Origin: Kingdonia uniflora
Taxonomy: Eukaryota; Streptophyta; Magnoliopsida; Ranunculales; Circaeasteraceae
Reading direction: 5' to 3'
DNA length: 64,000 nucleotides
Assembly: GCA_014058105.1 (NCBI GenBank)
Contig: JACGCM010000560.1
Span: 1,736,001 to 1,800,000 of the forward strand
Below the pieces are notes generated by a model. The model made no database searches and had not been told where the DNA came from. It saw only the letters and a program-made list of their open reading frames with translations. Made by a program: the position numbers and the translations under genes. This document shows, piece after piece, positions 56,002-64,000 of this stretch. Position 1 is the first letter of the stretch, and every line of letters starts with the position of its first letter.

Positions 56002-56430
56002 TGTAAGGGCCTAATCTCGTAGAGGAAAATACACTTTTATACCACATGAGTAATACTTGACTAGGGGTTTTAACAAGCGTGCTTAATATAAATATAGAGA
56101 TTCTAGTAGGCACACTTGCATAGAATCCTAGAATGGGATTCCTCGACGATCTCTCATGAGGATTTTTAAGACGAGATTTTATAAATGGATGAGATTACAA
56201 ATAAAAGGCTTAAGAGGACTGAGACTTCAGGTTTTTGGCGTGTGCTTGAAGGTTGTCAGAGCTTTTCTAGGGTGTACGGGGGAAAAATCTCCACCCCTCT
56301 CTGGTCAAAGCTTCAGTGGACTCATGGGTATACTTGATATGGCTTTGATAGATATGTGAGTATGGTAGGCTTGGAGCTTATTGATAGTCTTTGAGTATCT
56401 ATTCTCGATGGCTGCGAGTAGGCTACTACA
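56002..56430 (-). repeat. Tat-A 5' LTR (429 bp)
   Basis: On the minus strand it starts TGTAGTAGCCTACTCGCAGC at 56430 and ends GGCCCTTACA at 56002. It matches 32309-32910 with one large gap. The start is shared with Tat-B LTRs, so A and B are related families. Confidence 0.85.
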
Positions 56431-56861
56431 AGTAGCTTCTCTTACGATTGTTATTTCTCTCTTCTTGTTGTTATAAATAAATTGCTTAGGTTGCTAGATC
56501 TCTAAAACATAAACAAGTCAATTAATAAGAAGTTAAAAAGAGATGTTCTCTTAAAAAGATTTCAAAAAAGGGAAAGCTGCAACATTAGAAAGAGATTACA
56601 CTATTCAATAGTTAATCTTCTTTCTAATATAGTTTATACTAAATTTGATTATCTTAATATTTGAAACGGGACCTTAGAGTAAATACTTGAGAAATTGCCT
56701 AAAACCTCGCTGATTACTTAAGAGTAAGATATAAGTGTTTCAAACAAGAAGCTCAAGTGTCCTACTTAGGATTCAACCCCTTTCTTTCCGTGTTCCTTGA
56801 CAAACAAGTTGAGCGTACAAAATTAGATATTGATTCGAGAAAGAACAAAAATGCCAACTCA
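56431..56861 (+). repeat. Athila-C LTR, right part
   Basis: Continues the LTR begun at 31465, beyond Tat-A. It ends ...AACTCA at 56861, five bases before an Athila-type primer site. Continuity is inferred from length and primer site; no second LTR was found for comparison. Confidence 0.5.
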
Positions 56862-56866
56862 ATAAT

Positions 56867-56884
56867 TAGCACCATTGCCGGAAA
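56867..56884 (+). other. Athila-C primer binding site, decayed
   Basis: TAGCACCATTGCCGGAAA, against TGGCGCCGTTGCCGGGGA. All five differences are G to A. Confidence 0.65.
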
Positions 56885-57544
56885 GGACAACGTAGCTTTT
56901 GGAAAATACAAGAACTTTATTCTTTATTATAAAATTTATAGGTTGTTCTTTGAATATTATAGGATTTTATGTCTTGATCTCCTAATATCGTAAAATATGT
57001 TTCCCGCCTTCATCAAAACTAGTCTACAAAGATTCACCAACAAAAAATTTCTTGCAAGATTAAGGTTCCTAAGGATAGGGAAAGAGGCATGAAAAATTTC
57101 GCACGCAGGAACTAACCAACCTGCGAATGCGGATGGCCTGTGCCTTTGAGACTGGTGATCATGGGTCTAATAGGTTCCAGAGTGCTAAAATTTTAAAGAT
57201 TATTTCCCCAAAATTAGTTGAGCCTGAATTTAGTATAGGATTTTAATTTTTGTTTTCCTGTACAGGTAGACACAGGTAAGAGGGGAAGAGTAAGAGTAAA
57301 AATGCATTAAAAGGATGAGGATCTCAAGGAAAATCTAAGATACATATCCTCTAACTAGATTATAGAATAATATTTGAGATCGAGATTATTGTGCTTAAAT
57401 AGTATATCTCCTAATCTTGAAAAGTATAAAATGTTTTCTAAAATAGTAAGATGATATTTTAAATTATATAGAAAATATAAATTTGGTTGATAAAATAGGG
57501 AAAATGAATATTTACTTATATAGATACTACTATATATATATGCT
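56885..57544. other. Athila-C leader, no gene seen
   Basis: AT-rich; the part at 57005-57230 is more balanced (FLARLRFLRIGKE in one plus frame) and may be early gag, but no domain is clear. Confidence 0.35.
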
Positions 57545-57559
57545 TAATATATGCAGGAA

Positions 57560-58735
57560 GATTTCAATTGCAATAAATGGAAGTCCCACAGGGTTCTTCA
57601 GTCCTGGATGAGGTCTTAAATAAGGACATCCTCTCTCTCCGCTGATGTTTGCACTCGTTGAAAATATTTTGGGTATTAAACTGTAGAAATTAAGGAACCA
57701 AGGAAAATCCACACTATGGTCATTACCAGGCAAATACAAGCTCCAACATGCCTTTTTTTCGTAGACAGCGACATCTTTATATTTCTCAATGGAGCTACTA
57801 GAGACCTCCAACACCTGAAAAAACTCCTTACATACCAAGAAACATCTGGTCAAGTTATAAGCCTGGAGAAGAGTAAGACTTCTATGGGGGAGTGTTCCAC
57901 TCACCAAAAGAAGGGTGATTCTCGATGTATTCGGATTCTAGGAAGGGATACAGCCAGAAACTTACTTGGGAATACCCCTCTTCTAGGGAAGGGCTAGAAA
58001 AAATATTCTGCGACCGTTGGTGGAAAAATTCATAAAGCGGGCGAATGGTTGGGTAGGAAGACTTCTGTCTTTCCATGGTAGAGTGGTCTTGGCAAGATCA
58101 ATCCTAAACAGCACACCTGTTTACAACATCGTAGTCTAGAAATGGCCTCAATATCTGATCAAAGAGAGCAAATCTATCATTCAAAATTGAATTTGGTCCG
58201 GGGATCCGTAAAATAAAAAGGGCATTACCCTTAAATGGGAAAAGGTATGTAAACCCATACATGAGGGCGGCCTAGGCATTCGTAAACTGGGGGAAGTTAA
58301 CAATGTGCTTCTCTGCATACTTTACTGGACATTTGCCCAACAAAATGAAGACAGGATATGCTTCTTACATGCAAAATACAAAAACCGAAATGGAGAGGTG
58401 ATCACATACTACAAGAAATCATCCATTTAGAGGGGGATACAAGCTGCGAAACATCTGGTAGGTCACCACATGGGTTAGGTGATTATCAATGGAGAAAAAA
58501 TTATCTTCTGAAGAGATTGCTGGGTAGCAGAATACACCTAAGAGAGTACATTAACCTTCCAGTGAACCTATAGAGGAACTGTAATGCAAAGTTGAGCAGC
58601 TTTATAAACAACGATGGATGGGAGATACCCCATGATATTTTAGTGCTATTTATGGAGCAAGGGAACAACCTAGAGAGAATTGACTGTGATCCCCAAGCTT
58701 AGGACCAACAAATTTGGAAGCCAGACATTCACGGG
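57560..58735 (+). pseudogene. LINE-2 reverse transcriptase, C-terminal part
   Basis: 57560-57670 reads SIAINGSPTGFFSPG, stop, GLK, stop, GHPLSPLMFALVE, the RT segment GLRQGDPLSP of L1. 57716-57997 is open: APTCLFFVDSDIFIFLNG, corresponding to LLFADDIIIFVNG of LINE-1 but with the catalytic FADD altered to FVDSD. 58000-58730 contains RPLVEKFIKRANGW, GRVVLARSILNST and KWEKVCKPIHEGGLGIRKL in changing frames. It is catalytically dead. Confidence 0.85.
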
Positions 58736-58801
58736 AATTTTATAATTAAGAACACTTTCAATAGTATTTGCAAAACAAAAGACACCTCATGGTGGTGGAG
58801 A

Positions 58802-59338
58802 ATGGTTTGGAATAACAGCCTATACCCCTGGCTGAGCTTGTTTACATGGAAAATCCTTAATCGCACCCTCTCATTCAATGAGAGAGTTGCAAACAAAGGC
58901 ATCAGCCACCTTTCCATTTGCTCCCTTTGCCAACATAATTCCAAAACCGGGCAACACATTTTCTTCAAATGCAAATACTTTCTGGAACTCTGGAACTGGA
59001 TTTGTAACATCTTCAATATGCCACCGGTGAATGAAGAGGACACTTGGCAAGCAGTCATTGCCAGAAACAGTCACGGAAGCTCTTATGTTAAGGATCTGTG
59101 GGTCTTGGTAGCATTCGCCACTTGCAATGGCCTTTGGAATAAGCTTGACAGCCTCAGATACGATGAACAGAAAACAACCAACCAACAGCTGCAACAAGAC
59201 ATCCTGCGAAACATCATGGACACATCCCAACTATCCGAAAATAGCATGTACAATAATGGAATCGACATAAAAATCATCAAAGCCTTGAGCGTCCAGTGCC
59301 GACAAAAACAGACAACAACGATAAAGAGTTGGTGGTAG
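58802..59338 (+). pseudogene. LINE-2 zinc-binding RT-associated domain
   Basis: Open for 178 codons: WLSLFTWKILNRTLSFNERV, ISHLSICSLCQHNSKTGQHI, FFKCKYFLELWNWICNIFNM. The C-x2-C...H-x3-C layout (CSLC...H..F.C) and the W.WI.... end equal the zf-RVT domain in LINE-1. The following 90 codons form the linker to RNase H (FATCNGLWNKLDSLRYDE). The minus frames here are shadows. Confidence 0.85.
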
Positions 59339-59790
59339 AAACTACCAAAACAAGGGAAGATCAAGGCCTGTTGTGATGGTTCATCTTTGGGCAACCCCAG
59401 ACCAGCATGTATTGGGATAGTATACTGGAATATGGAAGGGGAGGTATTGGGTACTTTCTGCAATGTACTAGGCAATACCAACAACTATGTCACAGAAATT
59501 CGAGCCATCAACCAAGGTGCTCAGTAAGCAGTAGAGAAAGGATGGAAAAAATTGTGGATGGTCTCAGATTCCCAAGCCATGGTACAAGTGTTCATGACAG
59601 ACACACTTCCATGGAATATTGTCACTAAATGGAAACGAATCAAGCGGAAACTCGACTCGGTCAGAATTACTCGAATATGGAGATAAGCAAATTTTTTAGC
59701 AGATACAATAGCCAAACGAGGGTCAGCAAATGTAGAACCCTTTAAAGAATAGTGTCCAGGGAGGTTAAATTTTCTCACACGCATAGAGAA
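59339..59790 (+). pseudogene. LINE-2 RNase H domain
   Basis: The plus frame reads KACCDGSSLGNPRPACIGI, VTEIRAINQGAQ, stop, AVEKGWKKLWMVSDSQAMVQ and ANFLADTIAKRGSANVEPF. It has the same layout and catalytic residues as in LINE-1 (CDGSS, TEIRA, SDSQ, LADT), with three or four nonsense codons. Both copies end near LTRIE.P..EYFRF. The minus-strand frame over 59820-59521 is a shadow. Confidence 0.85.
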
Positions 59791-59845
59791 CCCATAAATT
59801 GAATACTTCAGATTCCCCAAATAATACTAGAAGGAAAAATTACGG

Positions 59846-60262
59846 TAAGTCATTCGAACGGCATTTGAAGTCGTTCGAACGAATAGTCACTCCAGAAGAC
59901 CAATTCTAACAGAAGTATTTTACAAGCTATTTTCAATAGGTCATACGAATGAATCGTTGGCAACTTTCCATATGTCGTTCGACGAAATCCAATGTCGTTC
60001 GAACGTACTAGCGATCTAGAAGGCCAATTCGAGCTGAGGTGCTTTGAAGGCTATTTTCGACACGTTGATCGAACGACATTATAGGTCGTTTGAACAGACT
60101 AGTGCACCTGGATGCCAATTCCAGCTGAGGAGTTTTGTAGGCTATTTTCAACTAATCATTAGAATGAGACAGGCACCATTCGAATGAAATGGCGCAGAGG
60201 CATGCCTCTTCCCTATTACCATTCGAATGAAATGGCGCAGAGGCATGCCTCTTACCTATTTT
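59846..60262. repeat. Degenerate tandem repeat with TTCGAAC motifs in LINE-2 3' UTR
   Basis: CCAATTC with a following GCTATTTTC-like stretch recurs at 59900, 60024 and 60115 (periods 124 and 91). TTCGAAC occurs at 59853 and 59874 and more below (some altered to TTTGAAC or ATCGAAC). A 43-bp unit starting ACCATTCGAATGAAATGGCG is duplicated at 60175 and 60218 with one change. The 3' UTR of LINE-1 has no such block. Confidence 0.75.
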
Positions 60263-60579
60263 AGGGGCTTCAACTTTTTTGTTTCTTTTTAAATTATTTT
60301 ATTTACTTTTTTTAGAGAGCCCTATCTACATATGCACTAGTGACATGTACTAGTATGTGACATGGTTCGCTTTCCCTCCCCTTGTACTCTATTTTTTGGA
60401 TATATATTACTAAACTTTTTGCAAAAAAAAAAGATCCTAAACTTAATAAATAAGAAACTTTCTATCATAATAATACTATGGCATATAAACTTTCTATCAT
60501 CGCATCATTATAGCATAATTGTTTATTTGTGCTCTTAATATTCTTTCACAAACCCTAGAAAAGTTTGAAATAAGGGTTA

Positions 60580-62150
60580 GGGTTGCACCCTGTGGAGGAA
60601 ACTCTTACAAGGGACCCCCAACCTGTGGAACCATTCACTAGGGATATAACAAAAGTTATATCACACGGACCCCCAAATAATAATCCTCGGCCCAAAATAA
60701 TTAAATCTTTAAAGCTAAGAGAAGATTTCCAAAGGATTTCATTAATGTCCTTACTCTTAAGTGGGTATCAACCACGGGTTTATAAAAACAACTTAAGTGA
60801 ACGTTTCTAGCTGTTGATTGGAGGTTTAATGTCACTGAAACTGGGTATTGACGACCGAAAAGGTGACTTACCTATGGCTTATGGCTCAGAGCAGCATTCG
60901 GACTGAATACCTACCAATGATTTGATAGTAGAACATGAAACTTTTATCTTGGAATCAAACACCTAGGGCCAATTAAGGTACTTTTTCTTCATACATTTAG
61001 AACTAGGTTTGGCAATTAATAACAACCTAAAAATTGTTGCAAGAGTGTAAAATTATCATTGAAATGTCACTTAGGCATACCCCGCATTCAACTCCTATAG
61101 ATCGTACAATATCCATATCACCTACCACCAATGTCCTAAAATTCAAACCTAGCAGAACAATATATGGATAGGCTTTATAGAGGATACCATGTAATGTTTG
61201 AAAAGCTCGAACACCATGTAGAACACAATGGTTAATCAATTAAAATATTGGAAAAGGCCATAGGACATATCATCCCTAACACTTAGACCACAGTTGTGGC
61301 AAACCAAGCCCAGATCTATCCTGAATTCCAGATGGATAAGGTTTTTACTTTGAAAACTCATTCACCTTACCCATCATCAAATGACACAATAATTGGATCA
61401 TCCTTAAGAATATTTGATGTAACCTAAAGCATATCCTATGGCAACTATCCAAAAGATTTGACTGTCCCAAATATACCAGAATGCTAAAATAGGGTAAGAG
61501 ATATACTAGATAATATCTAATACCCACCCATATAGCCACCAGTTGAGAAATGCCCTCAGCCTCCTATAAAAGCCAAAATACATTTCAAATGTCGTAGGAA
61601 GCGTAAAGTTAAACCAAGACTACTTGGGATAATCAATGGATTTGAAACCCTAGCTGATGAGTCTAAGATAATTAAAAACTTCACTGAGATCGAGGAAAAA
61701 GAAATAATTGAAAAATCCTTAGAGGCATTCCCCAATTATGACAATAAAGTAACACTTGGACATACAACAAGGTCAATAGAGTTCACACAAATTATTAATG
61801 GGAAATTTTGAGATGTCCTCTATACCAACAATCCATGGGATGACTGCTATGTTGAGGAGGAGCAAAACCAAGATATAACTTACCCATTTCCAATAGAAAG
61901 AGTTATTTATGACTCCTACTCTGACAATGATATAGACCAAGTCACCTAAAACCAGAAGTGGGGAACCTATTGCCAGCATGATAATAAGGAGTTATTTGAG
62001 GACAAACTTAGTTACCCATTCATACTTGAAGAATATCCTGACTACTCAAGTTTAGTTGTGGGGATCCATAGAACAACTAAGGCCAACATTGACAGAGCTT
62101 ATTCGAATTTTAAAGCAAATCTTTCACATACATTCACGTCTACTCGTTAT
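60580..62150 (+). pseudogene. Unclassified degenerate coding-like region
   Basis: Long protein-like stretches occur on the plus strand in changing frames. Examples are RDPQPVEPFTRDITKVISHG (60610), YPEFQMDKVFTLKTHSPYPS (61320) and, at 61590-61930, FKCRRKRKVKPRL, ADESKIIKNFTEIEEKEI, EEEQNQDITYPFPIERVI and YDSYSDNDIDQV; then KLSYPFILEEYPDYSSLVVG (62010). A basic RKRK cluster and acidic, Y/P/D-rich segments are visible. I recognise no domain. It may be a gag-like part of an unidentified retroelement or of an integrated pararetrovirus; there is not enough to choose. Confidence 0.35.
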
Positions 62151-62299
62151 TTCCCTATTTTGTCTTTTCCTTGGTAGTTTATTCACTTTCAAATTTTTTG
62201 ATTAATCCTACGAAAGTTTGTAAAAAATCAGAAATTTAGTCTTGATAAAATGAAAATTAGTTTAGAACTATCCATACATTTTATTTTACCCCAAGAAAC

Positions 62300-63084
62300 T
62301 ATTCAAATCCTAATTATCACGTTCTTTAAAGATAACTTACAACAAGGATAGTTTTAAACTATCTTTGTGTTACACATGATTTAGAAATGAATCAAAAATG
62401 AACAAAAAGGAAATAGAAAATCGAAGATCGAGGCTTGTAGTCACTACAATTTCCTTAAGATAGATTTCACCCAGCGCATGGTACTTCACAGATGACGGTG
62501 CCTTTCTCCCAAGATACAAAGATCGAATCGTACAAACTTGAACCACTCAATTTGATACGTCTGTCAAAATATCTGTGATTTTATTCCCAAGAAGGAAGCA
62601 ATGAAAAGAAGAAATAAGATTCGGGTATTTTTCTGTGTATCAAGCACATCAAGAAAATAACTATTTATAAAGGAGAAGGTAACTTTTAGAAGCACCTGTT
62701 GACAGGGTTGTGCCCCAAGAAGCAACTTTGTGAATAGCTGTAACTCTTTGAGAGAAAAACCAACTCTTGAATAAACACCCAAAAATGACTAAGTGTAAAC
62801 TAGAAATCCCCATAAGCCCATGGCCCAAGGCCGAATCATAGACTTATAAATAGTCCAGGTGGGTCACTGGTCGGGTCGTGCACATAAGCCCATGGGCGTC
62901 CCCATATGGCAAGCCTTCACACACTTGCCTCACACACGCGTGAGGGCACTACCTACTTAGACATGATAGTAGTGTGCAACCCAATATAAAATGAAATTCC
63001 TTTTTTCACTTATTCAATGTGAGACTAAATATAAATACACCAAATGTACATTCAAAACAAAGAGAACATATGAGCTTTACCAAC
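62300..63084 (-). repeat. Copia 3' LTR, inner limit uncertain
   Basis: On the minus strand the LTR would start TGTTGGTAAAGCTC at 63084 after AATGTTGGGGATTG (63098-63085). It contains a TATA-like TTATAAATAG (62670-62661). The other end is not fixed; 62300 is an estimate. Confidence 0.5.
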
Positions 63085-63639
63085 AATCCCCAACATTTGA
63101 ATGAAAATGGGAAATACGAGAGAAGAAAAAATAATGATGAGAGTAAGGCTAGGAATGGCGCTGCATCGATGAAGGTGTCTTGTGGACTTGAACCTTCTCT
63201 AGTAAAAGACTATCAGACATACTTGGCTAATCAGTAAACATGATGTCTTAAACTGTTCAGCCGTTGGTGTAGGCCTTGACAATAGTATTCACTCAGTCCC
63301 TTTCCTGTCACAGACAGTTCTAAATGTTGTGTCCATTTTGGCCCTGGATAATCATGGATTCATGAGTGCTATTAGAGAATTCAACCATCTCAATTCTCAC
63401 AGAAGCGACCCTTACTTTTCACTCATATAGGTAATTTCCTATAACGAGTACCCTGCCGTACTCTACTTGTATACACAATCTATAGGAATCATTAAAAATA
63501 AAGTTTATCCTAACATTTTCTGCAGGTTGCACTGTTACATCAGGAATGAGATGAAGACCTATTCTCTGCAGTGCTTATGTGAATAACCCTCAACTAGTTT
63601 TCTAATTGAACCTAGATCTTGGGATCATATAGTCAACTA

Positions 63640-64000
63640 GGTTAAGTTACAATTGAGATTACTCGTGGATTAGCCATATTAATCTCATTCTTTTTGATGT
63701 GCAGTATACTTGCCCTTTTGACAACCCATTTTAAATGGATCTGCTAGGTTGTCTTGAGATTTTACAAAATCAATGGATATTATTATATTCGCAAGTAACT
63801 GCTTAACGGTATTGTGTCTGCGACGCATATGTTGTAACTTACCATTATACATTTGATTCTTAGCCCTTGCTAGTACTACTTGATTGTCACAATGAATACA
63901 TATAGCAGGCACAGGTTGTGGCCATAAAGTAATATCCTCTAGAAACTTTCGAAACCATTATGCTTCTTCTACAGCTTTGTCCAAAGAAATGAACTCGGAT
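63640..64000 (-). pseudogene. Copia RNase H C-terminal part
   Basis: The minus strand reads SEFISLDKAVEEA, stop, WFRKFLED, then (63912-63685) CIHCDNQVVLARAKNQMYNG, RRRHNTVKQLLANIIISIDF and VKSQDNLADPFKMG. This is the standard end of copia pol: HCDNQ (catalytic Asp), H..RRH.......G.I....V.S..N.AD...K. It lies directly upstream of the 3' UTR and LTR. A stop after VEEA shows decay. Confidence 0.85.

Larger units (their letters stand above)
32309..56430 (-). mobile_element. Tat-A: Tat-lineage Ty3/gypsy element, host of later insertions
   Basis: Minus-strand order: 5' LTR (56430-56002), primer-like site, gag, protease, RT, RNase H, second RNase H (the Tat hallmark), integrase (interrupted by Tat-B), 227-bp tandem repeats (41945-41269), antisense ORF region on the plus strand (41085-39189 and 33449-33231), polypurine tract and 3' LTR (32910-32309). 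Insertions inside it are Tat-B and LINE-1. Flanks AGTAT (32304-32308) and AGTAG (56431-56435) fit a 5-bp target duplication with one mismatch. Every domain is broken. Confidence 0.82.
57545..60432 (+). mobile_element. LINE-2: plant L1-type retrotransposon, 5' truncated
   Basis: Plus-strand order: RT from motif B onward (57560-58735), zinc-binding domain (58802-59338), RNase H (59339-59790), 3' UTR with a repeat block, A-tail of ten (60423-60432). The last 20 bases before the tail (CTAAACTTTTTGC) are identical to the end of LINE-1, so both belong to one family. It is more damaged than LINE-1 and lacks the endonuclease. Confidence 0.85.
62300..64000 (-). mobile_element. Ty1/copia retrotransposon, 3' end (runs off right edge)
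   Basis: Minus-strand order from the right edge: copia RNase H (64000-63640), untranslated region (63640-63100), a polypurine-like GGGGATTG and 3' LTR (63084 to about 62300). RNase H wording is copia-type. The element extends beyond 64000. Confidence 0.78.

Noticed and set aside
58871..59230. 119-codon minus-strand frame
   Set aside because: Antisense to the LINE-2 zinc-binding domain.

Overview
The window looks like nuclear DNA of a flowering plant, probably a eudicot. It is AT-rich and contains no intact cellular gene. Nearly all of it is decayed transposable elements of plant lineages: Ty3/gypsy (Athila, Tekay/Del, Tat), Ty1/copia, plant L1-type LINEs with a C-terminal RNase H, and PIF/Harbinger-like DNA elements. 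This composition suggests repeat-dense, probably heterochromatic intergenic DNA. All family assignments come from motifs read by eye; no database search was run.

Layout, left to right. (1) 1-7472: Athila-like element on the minus strand, running off the left edge, with a 1.25-kb 5' LTR and an intact tRNA-Asp-type primer site. (2) 7473-11808: a CCHC+GRF zinc-finger relic and a Myb/SANT-like ORF beside Harbinger-like terminal sequence. (3) 11809-19519: minus-strand Tekay/Del chromovirus with chromodomain; its 5' LTR is cut at an AT microsatellite. (4) 19600-25329: F-box-associated-domain relic, a possible CACTA end, and a candidate solo LTR holding 56-bp tandem repeats. (5) 25550-about 31108: second minus-strand Athila-like element that has lost protease, RT and RNase H. 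(6) 31465-56884: nested block. A plus-strand Athila-like LTR (C) is split by a minus-strand Tat element (A, 32309-56430). A is split by a plus-strand Tat element (B, 42174-50531, exact target duplication GTCCT). B is split by a Harbinger-like element (H, 47263-49532, target duplication TTA). A LINE (35114-about 38965) also sits inside A. (7) 57545-60432: second LINE. (8) 60580-62150: unclassified degenerate coding-like stretch. (9) About 62300-64000: 3' end of a minus-strand copia element.

The most interesting signal is in the two Tat elements. Each carries, between pol and the 3' LTR, an extra coding region antisense to gag-pol. It consists of a short module close to the 3' LTR and a longer acidic plus coiled-coil module. 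The same modules occur in A (plus strand) and B (minus strand) in the same order and at similar spacing, with a TATA-like element at the same place and a shared 227-229-bp tandem repeat between this region and pol. Antisense extra ORFs and 3' tandem repeats are known for the Tat lineage, but the two-module layout and the shared TATA position are read here from the alignment of the two copies.
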